DNA of 64,000 nucleotides from Phycisphaerales bacterium. GTDB taxonomy: Bacteria > Planctomycetota > Phycisphaerae > UBA1845. Every line of letters starts with the position of its first letter. The stretch's first letter is position 1. The notes below the pieces were generated by a model. The model was not told the DNA's origin. It was given only the letters and a program-made list of their open reading frames with translations, and made no database searches. The stretch spans positions 62,001-126,000 of the forward strand of contig QZJT01000124.1 in the NCBI GenBank assembly GCA_003597935.1, read 5' to 3'. Of the stretch, positions 6,915 through 15,339 are shown one piece after another. Made by a program: the position numbers and the translations under genes.

Positions 6915-8849
6915 ATGGCCATCACACCCATCAACCTGTCGCGCGTGACGTTCCAGACGAGCTTCGCCATCGACGTGCTGCGCGCCAACCAGCGCGAGCT
7001 GTTCGAAAGCCAGGTGCGGATCAGCACCGGCCGCAGCTTCGTCACCCCCAGCGAAGACCCGGAGGCGGCGCTGGCGTCGTTTCGATATAAGAACCTCTTC
7101 GCCCGCCAAACCCAGCTCGCCGAGAACATCCGCGCCGGCGGCTCGATGCTGCAGGAGGCCGACAACGCCGTCAACGACGTCAACGCCCTGCTGATCGAGG
7201 CCCAGACCATCGCCAGCCAGAACCTCAGCAATCTCGTCGGCGCCGACGAGCGGGCGGCGGAGGCGGAGCTGATCGCCGCCATCCGACAGCAGCTCGTCAA
7301 CGTCGGCAACCGTACGTTCAACGGCAAGTTCATCTTCGCCGGGCGGGAAACGAAGGACGCGCCGTTCATCGACGCCCCTGGCGGCGTCGCCTACGTCGGC
7401 GACGTAGGCGATCTGCACGTGCGCATCGCCGAGGGACGGCTCGAATCGGTCAACGTTCCGGGCAATCAACTGTTCGGAGCGCTGTCCGGCACCGTCTCCG
7501 GCCGCATCGACCTCTCCCCGGTGCTGACCGCCGATACCCGGCTGGACGCGCTGGGGGGGGCGACCGGGCGCGGCGTCGAGGCGGGCGTGCTGAAGTTCAT
7601 CGAGAATCCCGGCGCCGAAGACGCCCTCGTGTTTACCGTGGACGTGGGCGGGGCGGACACGATCGGCGACGTGGCCGCGCGGATCAACGAGGCCGCCGCC
7701 GCGGCCGGGTCCGGCCTGACGGCCTCCGTGGGGCAGCGCGGGCTTCAAATCTCGCCCGACGCGCCCGTGACCATCACCGATCTGAGCAGCGGCTCGATCG
7801 CCTCGGCGCTGGGCATCCGCACCGCCGATCCGATCACGACGCCGCTTTCCGGCAGCGACCTGTTCCCGCGGATCACGCGGACGACGCCCATCACGGCCCT
7901 GGGGGGGGGCGAAGGCGTCGATCTGGCCGGCGGCCTGCGCATCGTCAACGGCGACCTCGAGGTGCTGGTGGACGTCAGCGAAGCGGAAACCGTCCAGGAC
8001 GTCATCAACGCAATCAACAACGCGGGCGTCTACGTGACCGCCCGCATCAACGACGCCGGCACCGCCATCGATGTGTACAACCAGGTCTCCGGCACGACGT
8101 TGTCCATCACGGAGGGCGGCGGCAGCACCGCCGCGGACCTGGGGCTGCGCACCATGACGCTGGGCACGCCGCTGGCGCAGCTCAATCACGGCAACGGCGT
8201 GGACGTGGCCGCGGGAAAGCCCGATCTGCGCATCAGCGCGCAGGACGGCGCTGTGTCGTTCGAGGTCAGCCTGGACGGCGCGGTGACGGTCGGCGACGCC
8301 ATCGACCTCATCAACGCGGCCGCCGCCGACGCGGGCGCAACCGTGCGGGCCTCGCTGGCTCCGGGGGGGGGAATCCTGATCGAAGACACCGGCGGGGGGA
8401 CCGTCTCCGTCGGGCTCACGCCGTTCTCGAACGCCGCCGAGGACCTCGGATTGTTGACAACCCCGGATCAGGACACCGGCGCCGTGCTGGGCCTCGACGT
8501 GGGCGCCGCCCGGGCCGAAGGCGTGCTCGATGCCCTCATTCAACTGGAGCGCGCCCTGCGCGGCGACGACGACCAGGGCATCACCGACGCCGGCCAGCGG
8601 CTGGAACGCATCATCGAGGAGGTCATCCGGGTCCACGGCGTAGTCGGGGCCCGCTCGGCGGGAATGCAGTCCAGACTGCAGCAGATGGAAGACGCCGCCA
8701 TCACCACCGACACGCTGCTGTCGGGTGTGGAGGACCTGGATTTCGCGGAAGCGATCACGAAGCTCGAATCCGCCCAGACCGTGTTGCAGGCCAGCCTGCT
8801 CACGTCGTCGCGGCTTCGGGATCTGTCGCTGTTGGATTATTTGCGCTAA
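6915..8849 (+). CDS. flgL: FlgL, hook-filament junction protein 3, enlarged by three internal repeats
   Basis: FlgL (HAP3) is the second junction protein. The N-terminal flagellin-like helices (QRELFESQVRISTGRSFVTP, EDPEAALASFRYKNLF) and the C-terminal helix (GVEDLDFAEAITKLESAQTV, ending RDLSLLDYLR) fit the family. At 644 residues it is roughly twice the usual length. The extra material is three consecutive units of about 85-95 residues, each beginning near a Gly-rich ALGG/LNHGNG turn, containing a T-hGD-hh--IN-A core like the flagellin hook IN motif, and the first two ending in LG(I/L)RT. Two G9 runs and one G8 run occur within the gene. The enlarged middle is probably surface-exposed. Followed directly by an inverted-repeat element. 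Confidence 0.9.
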   Translation: MAITPINLSRVTFQTSFAIDVLRANQRELFESQVRISTGRSFVTPSEDPEAALASFRYKNLFARQTQLAENIRAGGSMLQEADNAVNDVNALLIEAQTIASQNLSNLVGADERAAEAELIAAIRQQLVNVGNRTFNGKFIFAGRETKDAPFIDAPGGVAYVGDVGDLHVRIAEGRLESVNVPGNQLFGALSGTVSGRIDLSPVLTADTRLDALGGATGRGVEAGVLKFIENPGAEDALVFTVDVGGADTIGDVAARINEAAAAAGSGLTASVGQRGLQISPDAPVTITDLSSGSIASALGIRTADPITTPLSGSDLFPRITRTTPITALGGGEGVDLAGGLRIVNGDLEVLVDVSEAETVQDVINAINNAGVYVTARINDAGTAIDVYNQVSGTTLSITEGGGSTAADLGLRTMTLGTPLAQLNHGNGVDVAAGKPDLRISAQDGAVSFEVSLDGAVTVGDAIDLINAAAADAGATVRASLAPGGGILIEDTGGGTVSVGLTPFSNAAEDLGLLTTPDQDTGAVLGLDVGAARAEGVLDALIQLERALRGDDDQGITDAGQRLERIIEEVIRVHGVVGARSAGMQSRLQQMEDAAITTDTLLSGVEDLDFAEAITKLESAQTVLQASLLTSSRLRDLSLLDYLR

Positions 8850-8859
8850 GTCGGCGCGA

Positions 8860-9023
8860 CAGCGAGCCGCGGGCTTCAGCCCGCGCGGAGTCGGCGGTCG
8901 CTGAGCGGTCGCGGACTGGCGGCACCTGAACCGGCGGAACCGAGCGATACAGAATGAGTTGTATCAAATGGCATATTTGGAAAGACGGCGCGTCCGCGCG
9001 GGCTAAAGCCACGCGGCTCGCTT
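8860..9023. repeat. MITE-like inverted-repeat element, family A, between flgL and fliW
   Basis: A consensus 31-bp unit (8860-8890) and an inverted, slightly mutated partner (8992-9023) flank an AT-richer centre. The element starts 10 nt after the flgL stop. The rest of the 8850-9206 gap has no gene. Confidence 0.78.
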
Positions 9024-9206
9024 GAAGAGATGGGTTCGCCCGCCGTTGGCCGCGGCGGGACGAGCCGGACAAGGAGCGGTTGCCCGGCGGGGACACGCCG
9101 GGACGCGGGATGCGGTTCCCGCGTGCGTCCGCGGCGGAAGTGAAGAGAAAAACTCCGCGCGATCGGACGCCGGCCGAAAGGATTCGGCCAGAAAGGAAGA
9201 CTCGCG

Positions 9207-9656
9207 ATGATCATAGAAACGTCGCGCTTTGGAAGCCTGGAGGTGGACGACGAGCGCCTGCTGGACTTCGAGGAAGGCATCCTCGGGTTCCCGCACCAGC
9301 ACCGCTACGCCCTCATCCAGACGGGAGAGGACAGCGTGTTCTACTGGCTCCAGTCGGTGGACCGGCCGGAACTGGCGTTCGTCGTGTGCGACCCGCGCAT
9401 GTTCGTGCCGGACTATCAGGTGCCGGTGAAGCGCGATGAGATCACTCGCATCGGCATCCGCAACCCGGCCGCCGCCCAGGTGTTCGTCATCGCCAACAAG
9501 GTGGACGGGATGCTCACCGGCAACCTCCAGGGGCCGCTGGTCATCAACGTCGAGAACCGCAAGGCCCGGCAGCTCGTGCTCAGCGAGAAGAAATACGGCA
9601 CCCGTCACCCGCTGGTGCGCGTCGATCAACCGGTGGCCATGGAGCGCACCGCGTAA
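9207..9656 (+). CDS. fliW: FliW, flagellar assembly factor that antagonises CsrA
   Basis: 149 residues with the FliW signatures: [46 protein letters not shown], and [20 protein letters not shown]. In Bacillus subtilis, FliW binds either flagellin or CsrA; when flagellin is exported, freed FliW sequesters CsrA and lifts repression of flagellin translation. The start has a good ribosome binding site (AAAGGAAG, about 7 nt upstream). csrA follows 196 nt later and flagellin 168 nt after that, so all three partners of the switch are adjacent. Function by homology is secure. Confidence 0.95.
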   Translation: MIIETSRFGSLEVDDERLLDFEEGILGFPHQHRYALIQTGEDSVFYWLQSVDRPELAFVVCDPRMFVPDYQVPVKRDEITRIGIRNPAAAQVFVIANKVDGMLTGNLQGPLVINVENRKARQLVLSEKKYGTRHPLVRVDQPVAMERTA

Positions 9657-9852
9657 GCGGCAGGTGCGCGCCCCCATCGGACGGACGTCTGAGACGTCCG
9701 TGGATCAACCAGACGCCGCGCCGCAGCGCTCCGCCCACGGTCGCCCGCGGCCGGGCGTGCCACGACGCACGGCCCGACCCGGCGCTCGAACGGCGGCGGC
9801 GGACTTGGGCGCGGACGAACAGGCACGAGTGTGGACACGGAAGGAGCCAGGC

Positions 9853-10104
9853 ATGTTGGTGCTATCGCGACAACGCGATGAAACGATCATGATCGGCGAT
9901 GAGGTGCAGATCACGGTCGTGGACATTCGCGGCGACAAGGTGCGGCTGGGTATCGACGCCCCGCGCCATATCCAAGTGCATCGCAAGGAAGTGTATGAGG
10001 CGATTCAGCGCGAAAACCAGGCGGCGGCGCGGCTGAATCCCAGCGAGCTGAACGGACTCGTCGCCGGCGGACCGAGTGCGAATGGATCGCACCGCAAAGG
10101 TTGA
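9853..10104 (+). CDS. csrA: CsrA, RNA-binding post-transcriptional regulator
   Basis: 83 residues beginning [20 protein letters not shown], followed by [17 protein letters not shown] and [12 protein letters not shown], which is full-length CsrA. The ORF track begins far upstream in the same frame; the ATG at 9853 is chosen because it matches the invariant N-terminus and has AAGGAG 6-7 nt before it. CsrA dimers bind GGA motifs in mRNA leaders and block translation. The tail after residue 60 (about 20 residues, Asn/Gly-rich) is longer than in E. coli. Placement between fliW and flagellin indicates control of flagellin synthesis, as in Firmicutes. Confidence 0.96.
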   Translation: MLVLSRQRDETIMIGDEVQITVVDIRGDKVRLGIDAPRHIQVHRKEVYEAIQRENQAAARLNPSELNGLVAGGPSANGSHRKG

Positions 10105-10201
10105 GACGCCGGCCCCGCCGGGCGTTCCGGCGGCGGGATGCGTCTTGTAGTCTGAATCGGGGGTCTCCACGGCGTCGCGAGGCGATCCGCGGAGAAACCC
10201 A

Positions 10202-10276
10202 GGCTTGGAAAGCCCCAACCAGAAAGGCCGCGCGACCCGCGGCCCGGTGGGCGGATCACGGAGGATTGCTCATGTC
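10202..10276 (+). promoter_or_regulatory. Flagellin mRNA leader with probable CsrA sites over the ribosome binding site
   Basis: The 5' leader of the flagellin gene holds three GGA triplets (10207, 10253 and ACGGAGGA at 10258-10265). The last contains the Shine-Dalgarno sequence itself and resembles the CsrA target core (ACGGA). The FliW-CsrA switch is known to repress flagellin by occupying such a site. CsrA control of this mRNA is inference from motif and neighbours; RNA folding was not computed. Confidence 0.5.
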
Positions 10277-11699
10277 GACCATCAATACCAACGTTCCCGC
10301 GGTGACGGCTCAGCGGCATCTGGCCCGGTCGCAGCGCCAGCTCGGCGTCGCCCTCGAGCGGCTCTCGAGCGGCCTGCGCATCAATCGCGGCGCCGACGAC
10401 CCCGCCGGCCTGATCGTCTCCGAGCGGCTGCGGGCCGAGATCGAGGCGGTCAAACAGTCGATCAACAACACCGAGCGCGCCATCAACGTCATCGCCACCA
10501 CCGAAGGGGCGCTGAACGAGGTGGCCGCCCTGCTGATCGACATCAAGGGACTGACCATCGAGGCCGCCAACCGCGGCGCGTTCTCGGATGACGAGGTCGC
10601 GGCCAACCAGTTGCAGATCGACTCCGCCATCGAGTCGATCAGCCGCATCGCCAACACCAGCACTTTCGCCGGCACCAAGCTGCTCAACGGCGGCCTGGAC
10701 TACGTCACCAGCGGCGTGGTCGACGCCGACCTGGCCGCGGTGGACGTGCTCAGCGTCAAGTTCGGCACGCTCAACAGCATCGGCGTGGACATCGACGTGT
10801 CCCAGTCGGCCCTGACCGCGCAGCTCATCTTCAACGGGCCGATCCCGCTGGTCGAGTCCAAGACGGTGGACGTGGCGGGTCCGGACGGCATCGTCACCCT
10901 GACCTTCCCCACCAGCGCCACCGCGTCCGACATGGTGACCGCGATCAACTCGCGGACGCCCGACACCGGCGTCTCCGCGGTGGACGTGGGCGGCGCGGCC
11001 GTCAGCTTCAACTCGCAGACCTACGGGTCGAGCCGGTTCGTCAGCGTGGAACCGGTACCCGGAGCGCCGTCCTTCGACGTCGAGGATCGCAACGGCGCCA
11101 CCGTGAAGCGCACCGTCGGCCGCGACGCCGTCGCCACCATCAACGGCGTCTCGGGCGTGGGCGATGGGCTGAAGCTCGCCATCAGTTCCGCCAGCCTGAA
11201 GATGAACGTGCTGCTCGATCCGAGCTTCGGCGCCGGGCAGACGTCGTTCGCCATCATCGGCGGCGGGGCGCTCTTCCAGCTCGGGCCGGATGTCAACTCC
11301 AATCAGCAGGAGAACATCGGCGTCAAGTCGATGCAGGCCAACAAACTGGGCAACCGGGTGGTGGGGTTCCTCTCGCAGCTCACCAGCGGCCAGGCTTATG
11401 CCCTCAAGAGCGGCAAGTTCAAGGAGGCGTCGGACATCCTCAACGAGGTGCAGACGCAGGTCTCGGTCCTGCGCGGCCGGCTGGGCGCGTTCGAGCGCAA
11501 CACGCTCCAGACCAACATCAACGCCCTTCAGATCACCACCGAGAACCTGACGTCGTCCGAGTCCGTCATCCGCGACACCGACTTCGCCGAGCAGACCTCG
11601 GAGCTGACCCGCGCCCAGATCCTGGTCCAGGCCGGCAACAGCATCCTGGCCATCGCCAACGCCCAGTCGCAGAACGTGCTGACGCTCCTGGGCGGATAG
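10272..11699 (+). CDS. fliC: Flagellin, filament subunit
   Basis: 475 residues. The N-terminal D0/D1 helices (MSTINTNVPAVTAQRHLARS, LERLSSGLRINRGADDPAGL, NNTERAINVIATTEGALNEV) and the C-terminal ones (LGAFERNTLQTNINALQITT, ENLTSSESVIRDTDFAEQTS, NAQSQNVLTLLGG) are textbook flagellin. The variable D2/D3 region (about residues 150-370) is rich in Val, Ala and Gly with no motif I recognise. The ATG at 10272 has GGAGG 7 nt upstream; the ORF-track start at 10101 is upstream of the real one. No signal peptide; type III export. It is the last flagellar gene here and is followed by a strong hairpin that may end the transcript. Confidence 0.97.
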   Translation: MSTINTNVPAVTAQRHLARSQRQLGVALERLSSGLRINRGADDPAGLIVSERLRAEIEAVKQSINNTERAINVIATTEGALNEVAALLIDIKGLTIEAANRGAFSDDEVAANQLQIDSAIESISRIANTSTFAGTKLLNGGLDYVTSGVVDADLAAVDVLSVKFGTLNSIGVDIDVSQSALTAQLIFNGPIPLVESKTVDVAGPDGIVTLTFPTSATASDMVTAINSRTPDTGVSAVDVGGAAVSFNSQTYGSSRFVSVEPVPGAPSFDVEDRNGATVKRTVGRDAVATINGVSGVGDGLKLAISSASLKMNVLLDPSFGAGQTSFAIIGGGALFQLGPDVNSNQQENIGVKSMQANKLGNRVVGFLSQLTSGQAYALKSGKFKEASDILNEVQTQVSVLRGRLGAFERNTLQTNINALQITTENLTSSESVIRDTDFAEQTSELTRAQILVQAGNSILAIANAQSQNVLTLLGG

Positions 11700-11724
11700 C
11701 CACAAGGCAGCTAGGTTGGCAAGC

Positions 11725-11790
11725 GGCCACGCCCGGCGGGGGTGGAACATTGGTTATTGGGTTCCCCACCGGAGCGTGGCCCTGTTTCTC
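11725..11790 (+). terminator. Long hairpin after flagellin, possible terminator
   Basis: GGCCACGC at 11725 pairs with GCGTGGCC ending at 11781, with further pairing inside (GGTGGAAC against the GTTCCCCACC side). The loop contains TTGGTTATTGGG, and a related TGGTTATTGGG recurs 50 nt downstream. A short pyrimidine stretch (CCTGTTTCTC) follows. Its position 25 nt after the flagellin stop suits a terminator or a 3' stability element. The T-run is weak, so termination is uncertain. The rest of the gap up to 12425 shows only short GC palindromes and a TATACT at 12249 that could be a -10 box for cassette A. Confidence 0.5.
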
Positions 11791-12425
11791 ATCGGATAGG
11801 GTGACGACTGGTTATTGGGGGCGTACCGCTCCGTGCTTGCGCGGATCGGATGCGCCGGGCGGCTTCGCGACAGCATCCTCTTTTCGGAGGTGTGCGTGGT
11901 GCGTACGTCCTTGATAACCGCCGCTTCCCGGGCTCTTCACCGGGCTTGTTACCTCCCGAAGCACAGCAACGGTCATTCTGCGCCCCGCGGGCCGCGACCC
12001 TCCGGTCCGCGTGACGGCCTTGCCACGCCGCCCGCGCGGGCTCGCGGGCTTCCACAAGTGACATGAGCTGCGCCTAGAGATCCTGGCGGAAGAGGCGCTG
12101 GGGGTGCTCGAGGGAGCGTCGGGCCGGCCTCGGCGGGGAGGCGGGACCACCTCCGGATCGCCACGGCAGCTTCGTCGGCGGCGCGTGAATCAGCCTGAAA
12201 TCGCCGGCACGTTCAAGCCGGCCGGCGAACCCGTCGGGCCGGTCCGCGTATACTGACCAGAGGAGGCTTGAAAAGGCACGTGCCGCTTGAGCGTCTGCAA
12301 GGCGGTGAAACCCGAGACGTCCGGCGGCACGCACTTCAGAACTTCGCAGCGGCATGATCTTATCGCGGGCGGCGGCCGGTTTCAAGGCCGGCGCGGCCCG
12401 GACGTGCCGTGAAAGGAGCTTACGT

Positions 12426-12809
12426 ATGAAAGGCTCAGTGTTGCGAAACGCCGCCATCGTGGCGATGGCGTCGACGTCGATGGCGTCGGCGGCCGCGTAC
12501 GTGTGGGTCGGGCTGGGCGGCGGCTACTACAGCGCCGCAGGCAGTTGGAGCTGCTCCGGCGGCGGCTGCCAGACCTACCCGGACTCCACCGACGCGGACG
12601 TGCTGATCTCCAACCCCGGCGCCGTCTACCTCGACGTCGATTCGGAGGTGGACGATCTGACTCTCTGGGCGTCCGGAGAAGTGCTGTCGACCATCGACGG
12701 CCTGGACAGCGTGAACACCGTCGAGGCGGAGACGATCACATTCTCGGGATCGTCGTTCGGCGGCATCGTTCTGACCGGCAGCGCCGTCATCAAGACGGTG
12801 GACCGGTAG
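12426..12809 (+). CDS. Small exported protein, cassette A gene 1
   Basis: 127 residues, no recognised function. The ATG is chosen because AAAGGAG lies 7 nt upstream; the ORF-track start is 24 codons earlier. An N-terminal signal peptide (LRNAAIVAMASTSMASAAA) precedes a short extracellular domain with an aromatic motif (YVWVGLGGGYYSAAGSW), a Cys pair (CSGGGC), an Asp-rich turn (YPDSTDADVLI) and then alternating hydrophobic strands ending TGSAVIKTVDR. This pattern (W-x-G then PxxxDDxxI, then short beta strands) resembles the first rungs of secreted beta-helix proteins. It is paralogous in layout to the gene at 57734. The next gene begins 159 nt downstream on the same strand. Confidence 0.75.
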   Translation: MKGSVLRNAAIVAMASTSMASAAAYVWVGLGGGYYSAAGSWSCSGGGCQTYPDSTDADVLISNPGAVYLDVDSEVDDLTLWASGEVLSTIDGLDSVNTVEAETITFSGSSFGGIVLTGSAVIKTVDR

Positions 12810-12968
12810 ACCTGCGGATCGTCCGCCCGTTCGCGATGAACGGGCGGACGGGCGAGACGTATGTGTGTGTGTAGCGTACTGAAAGCAGGCGAATCGTGAG
12901 GGTTTCACGTCGCCGTCGCGGTCGATGTCGGAGACTACAGGATGATCTGGCTCACAGAGAACAACGAC

Positions 12969-14216
12969 ATGGCGCGGAACATGAATCCGGCAAAGGGCCC
13001 GGCGGCGCTCGCCGCCGCCGGGCTGGCGCTGGGCGCGACGCTGTTGGCCTCGGCCGGCGCGTCGGCGCAGGTGCCCGAAGGCTTCGAAATCGTGGAGTTC
13101 GCCGAGGGCGATTACTTCGCCGGTCCACCGCGCATGAACAACTGCGGCCAGATCGTCTATTACCAGCAGGTCGGTCCCGACTGGTATGACAAAGAGGTAT
13201 TCGTCTATGACAACGGACGGATCATGCAGATCAGCCGGACGGACCACGCAGATCGGAGTCCGGATATCAATGACCGCGGCGAAGTGGTCTGGAACAGGCG
13301 TCCGCGCGGCACCCACGGTAAGGACATCGAGATCATGCGATACCGAAATGGCCTGATCGACGTCGTGCAGCGATACGACGACGGCGTGCGCGAACCTGGC
13401 ATTAACGACCTTGGGCACATCGTCTGGCCGCGCTCCAGCGAAGGAGACTGCGAGGCCCCTTTCGTGATCATGCGGCTCGACGAAACGGGGCGAAAGCGAA
13501 TGACGCCGAAAGATGACATTACGGACCAATGGCCACAGATCAACAATCGCGGCTGGATCGCGTGGGATCATACAGATCACTGCCAGAATCCACGGCGCGG
13601 ATACATCCAGTTGTATCGCAGCAGCGAGATCATCACACTGCCGAGCGCTCAGGACTGGAGTCAGCTCACGACGATTAACGACGTTGGGCAGGTGGCCTGG
13701 AGTGCTGACTTCGTCGAACTCTGGGAGAATGGGCGTACTCAGGTTGTGGCTGATCCGGGACGGAACCCTCGCCTGAACAATCTCGGGGATTGTCTCTTCA
13801 TCCGTTGGCATGAGGATAGGAGAGTGTGGCAGACATGGTTGCGCCGCGTCTCGGAAGGTCACGAAGAGTATTTGCGCCTGGTCGATGAACCGCGATGGAA
13901 TACAAGCGGTGACATCAACGACTGGGGCGAGGCGTGCTGGAATTTCCTGACGACTCCTGACCCGCGGAATCTCGCCAGCGGACAACGCATCATGCGGCGT
14001 ACCCGCACGGGCGACGCAGACTTCGATTGGGACGTCGATCTTGCGGACCTGAGCCAGTTCTCCGCCTGCATGACCGATCCGGACTGGGACGAGGCGAACC
14101 AGCGCGGCCCCGAGGACTGCCTGTGCGATTGCCGTTTCCTGGACATCGACCACGACGGCGACGTGGACCTGAACGATTTCGCTCGCTTTCAGAACGCATT
14201 CACTGGACAGAGGTAG
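12969..14216 (+). CDS. Exported seven-repeat (HAF-like) protein with dockerin-like tail, cassette A gene 2
   Basis: About 415 residues. A signal peptide (LAAAGLALGATLLASAGASA) is followed by VPEGFEIVEFA and seven repeats carrying an IN-xxG-hhhW core (NNCGQIVYY, INDRGEVVWN, INDLGHIVWP, INNRGWIAWD, INDVGQVAWS, LNNLGDCLFI, INDWGEACWN). The core recalls the extracellular HAF repeat; seven copies suggest a beta-propeller (inference). The C-terminus has two Asp-rich loops (DADFDWDVDLADLSQFSAC and DIDHDGDVDLNDFARF) joined by CLCDC, like the paired Ca-binding loops of type I dockerins. ATG 12942 is an alternative start nine codons upstream. Closest relative seen is the gene at 58300. Role unknown; surface or matrix location is likely. 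Confidence 0.78.
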   Translation: MARNMNPAKGPAALAAAGLALGATLLASAGASAQVPEGFEIVEFAEGDYFAGPPRMNNCGQIVYYQQVGPDWYDKEVFVYDNGRIMQISRTDHADRSPDINDRGEVVWNRRPRGTHGKDIEIMRYRNGLIDVVQRYDDGVREPGINDLGHIVWPRSSEGDCEAPFVIMRLDETGRKRMTPKDDITDQWPQINNRGWIAWDHTDHCQNPRRGYIQLYRSSEIITLPSAQDWSQLTTINDVGQVAWSADFVELWENGRTQVVADPGRNPRLNNLGDCLFIRWHEDRRVWQTWLRRVSEGHEEYLRLVDEPRWNTSGDINDWGEACWNFLTTPDPRNLASGQRIMRRTRTGDADFDWDVDLADLSQFSACMTDPDWDEANQRGPEDCLCDCRFLDIDHDGDVDLNDFARFQNAFTGQR

Positions 14217-14281
14217 GCAGGCGTGACGGGTTTCTCACTCGATCACGACTGCTTTTCAGCTATGAAAGGAGCCGAAGGCTC

Positions 14282-15259
14282 ATGAAGATTGACTTTCGTA
14301 CTCTGATTCTGCTCGGCTGCTCGCTGCTGGTGCTGTTCGGCGCGGCAGTGGCGGAGGCGCAGGACAAGACATTCATCGGAGAGGATTTTGACCCGTGGAA
14401 CGTCGGGGCAAGTTGGAATCCGCCCGGCGAACCGGGTCCGGACGACGACGTCCTGATCCCCAACAACGTCGGCAACAGGTACTGCGTCATCCCGGAGGAC
14501 TACACGGACGCCGCGTGCAAGTCGCTGACCATCGAGGCCGGCGCGAAGCTGATCCTGGAGGACGGCTCGCAACTGACGCTGGGCGCCAACGACGCCCCCA
14601 ACAGCTCGAACATCGAAGGGCTGCTGGAGGTCGGCGAAGAGGGCGACCCGCTCAGCGCGGCCACCCTCACCATCGGCGACGATCACACGATGTACGGCGA
14701 CGGCGGCGTGCTGTTCGTCAACAAGCTCAGCACCGTCGACTATCCCGACGGCGAGGATCCCACGCTGACGCTCACCCACAACTGCCAGGGTGAACTCGGT
14801 CCGACGTGCTCGTTCATGATGCGCGGCGGCGGAAACATCGAGGTCGGACTCGTCAACAACGCCATCGTCCGCGCCGACCTGCCCTGGGCGGGAGATCCCG
14901 AAAATCCCTGCCCCATGTATCTTCAAGACCAGCCCAAGAGCGGTTCCGGGAGCTGGCGGGCCAAAGGCGCCGGACAGTTGATCGTGGAAACCTCGGTGAC
15001 CGGGTCGGCCCATTGGCGGCTGAGCAACCCGGCTGACGGGCACGCACCGGAGATCCACGTCGACTCGTGCCTGAACGGACTCAGCGGAGACGTCGACATC
15101 AGGGCTGGGCTTTTCCGGCTCACGGAGACCTTCTGTACCACCGGCAACCTCACCTGGGTCTCGACGGACTACGACTCGACCATCTCCTGGACGTCGTCGG
15201 GCATCTATGCCTTGTTCGGCGTCGACACTGCGTCGAGCTGCCCTTCCTGCGGCAATTGA
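14282..15259 (+). CDS. Exported beta-rich protein, cassette A gene 3
   Basis: 325 residues. The ATG at 14282 has AAAGGAG about 14 nt upstream and begins a clean signal peptide (LILLGCSLLVLFGAAVAEAQ). The mature protein starts with an aromatic block (DPWNVGASWNPPGEPGPDDD), then repeated short strands (LTIEAGAKLILEDGSQLTLG), the pattern of a right-handed beta-helix. Cysteines recur, including CLNGLSG and the terminal CPSCGN. Layout and end motif (C-GLSG, F-TTG-L, A-FG, CGN) are shared with the gene at 59675, so the two are paralogues. No catalytic motif is visible; a structural or adhesive extracellular role is the best guess. A perfect 24-bp palindrome covers the stop codon and a terminator follows. 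Confidence 0.75.
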   Translation: MKIDFRTLILLGCSLLVLFGAAVAEAQDKTFIGEDFDPWNVGASWNPPGEPGPDDDVLIPNNVGNRYCVIPEDYTDAACKSLTIEAGAKLILEDGSQLTLGANDAPNSSNIEGLLEVGEEGDPLSAATLTIGDDHTMYGDGGVLFVNKLSTVDYPDGEDPTLTLTHNCQGELGPTCSFMMRGGGNIEVGLVNNAIVRADLPWAGDPENPCPMYLQDQPKSGSGSWRAKGAGQLIVETSVTGSAHWRLSNPADGHAPEIHVDSCLNGLSGDVDIRAGLFRLTETFCTTGNLTWVSTDYDSTISWTSSGIYALFGVDTASSCPSCGN

Positions 15260-15276
15260 CGCGCGCGCGTCAATTG
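15253..15276. repeat. Perfect 24-bp palindrome over the stop of cassette A gene 3
   Basis: CAATTGACGCGC and its exact reverse complement meet at the centre. The palindrome contains the TGA stop codon of the preceding gene. It could be a protein-binding site or the base of an extended hairpin, and it lies 17 nt before the terminator. Confidence 0.7.
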
Positions 15277-15293
15277 TCCTCCTGACCCTCCTC

Positions 15294-15329
15294 GCCCGGC
15301 GCCGCCCCCGCGCGACGCCGGGCCTTTTT
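15294..15329 (+). terminator. Rho-independent terminator after cassette A
   Basis: GCCCGGCG at 15294-15301 pairs with CGCCGGGC at 15316-15323, an 8-bp GC stem with a 14-nt loop, followed by CTTTTTC. This is a standard intrinsic terminator for + strand transcripts and marks the end of the cassette. Confidence 0.75.
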
Positions 15330-15339
15330 CCTGTTCTTT

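Noticed and set aside
5205-8636. 1143-codon ORF antisense to flgK and flgL
   Set aside because: It is the shadow of two certain genes; composition is Arg/Ala/Gly/Asp/His-rich with no family motif, as expected opposite GC-biased codons.
9003-9677. 224-codon minus ORF over fliW
   Set aside because: fliW is a certain match on the + strand; the antisense frame is a shadow.
10005-11750. 581-codon ORF antisense to flagellin
   Set aside because: Flagellin on the + strand is certain; the antisense protein has shadow composition and no start signal.
12435-14153. 572-codon antisense ORF across cassette A
   Set aside because: The + strand proteins have signal peptides and a clear paralogue at 57734-59544; the antisense frame has neither.
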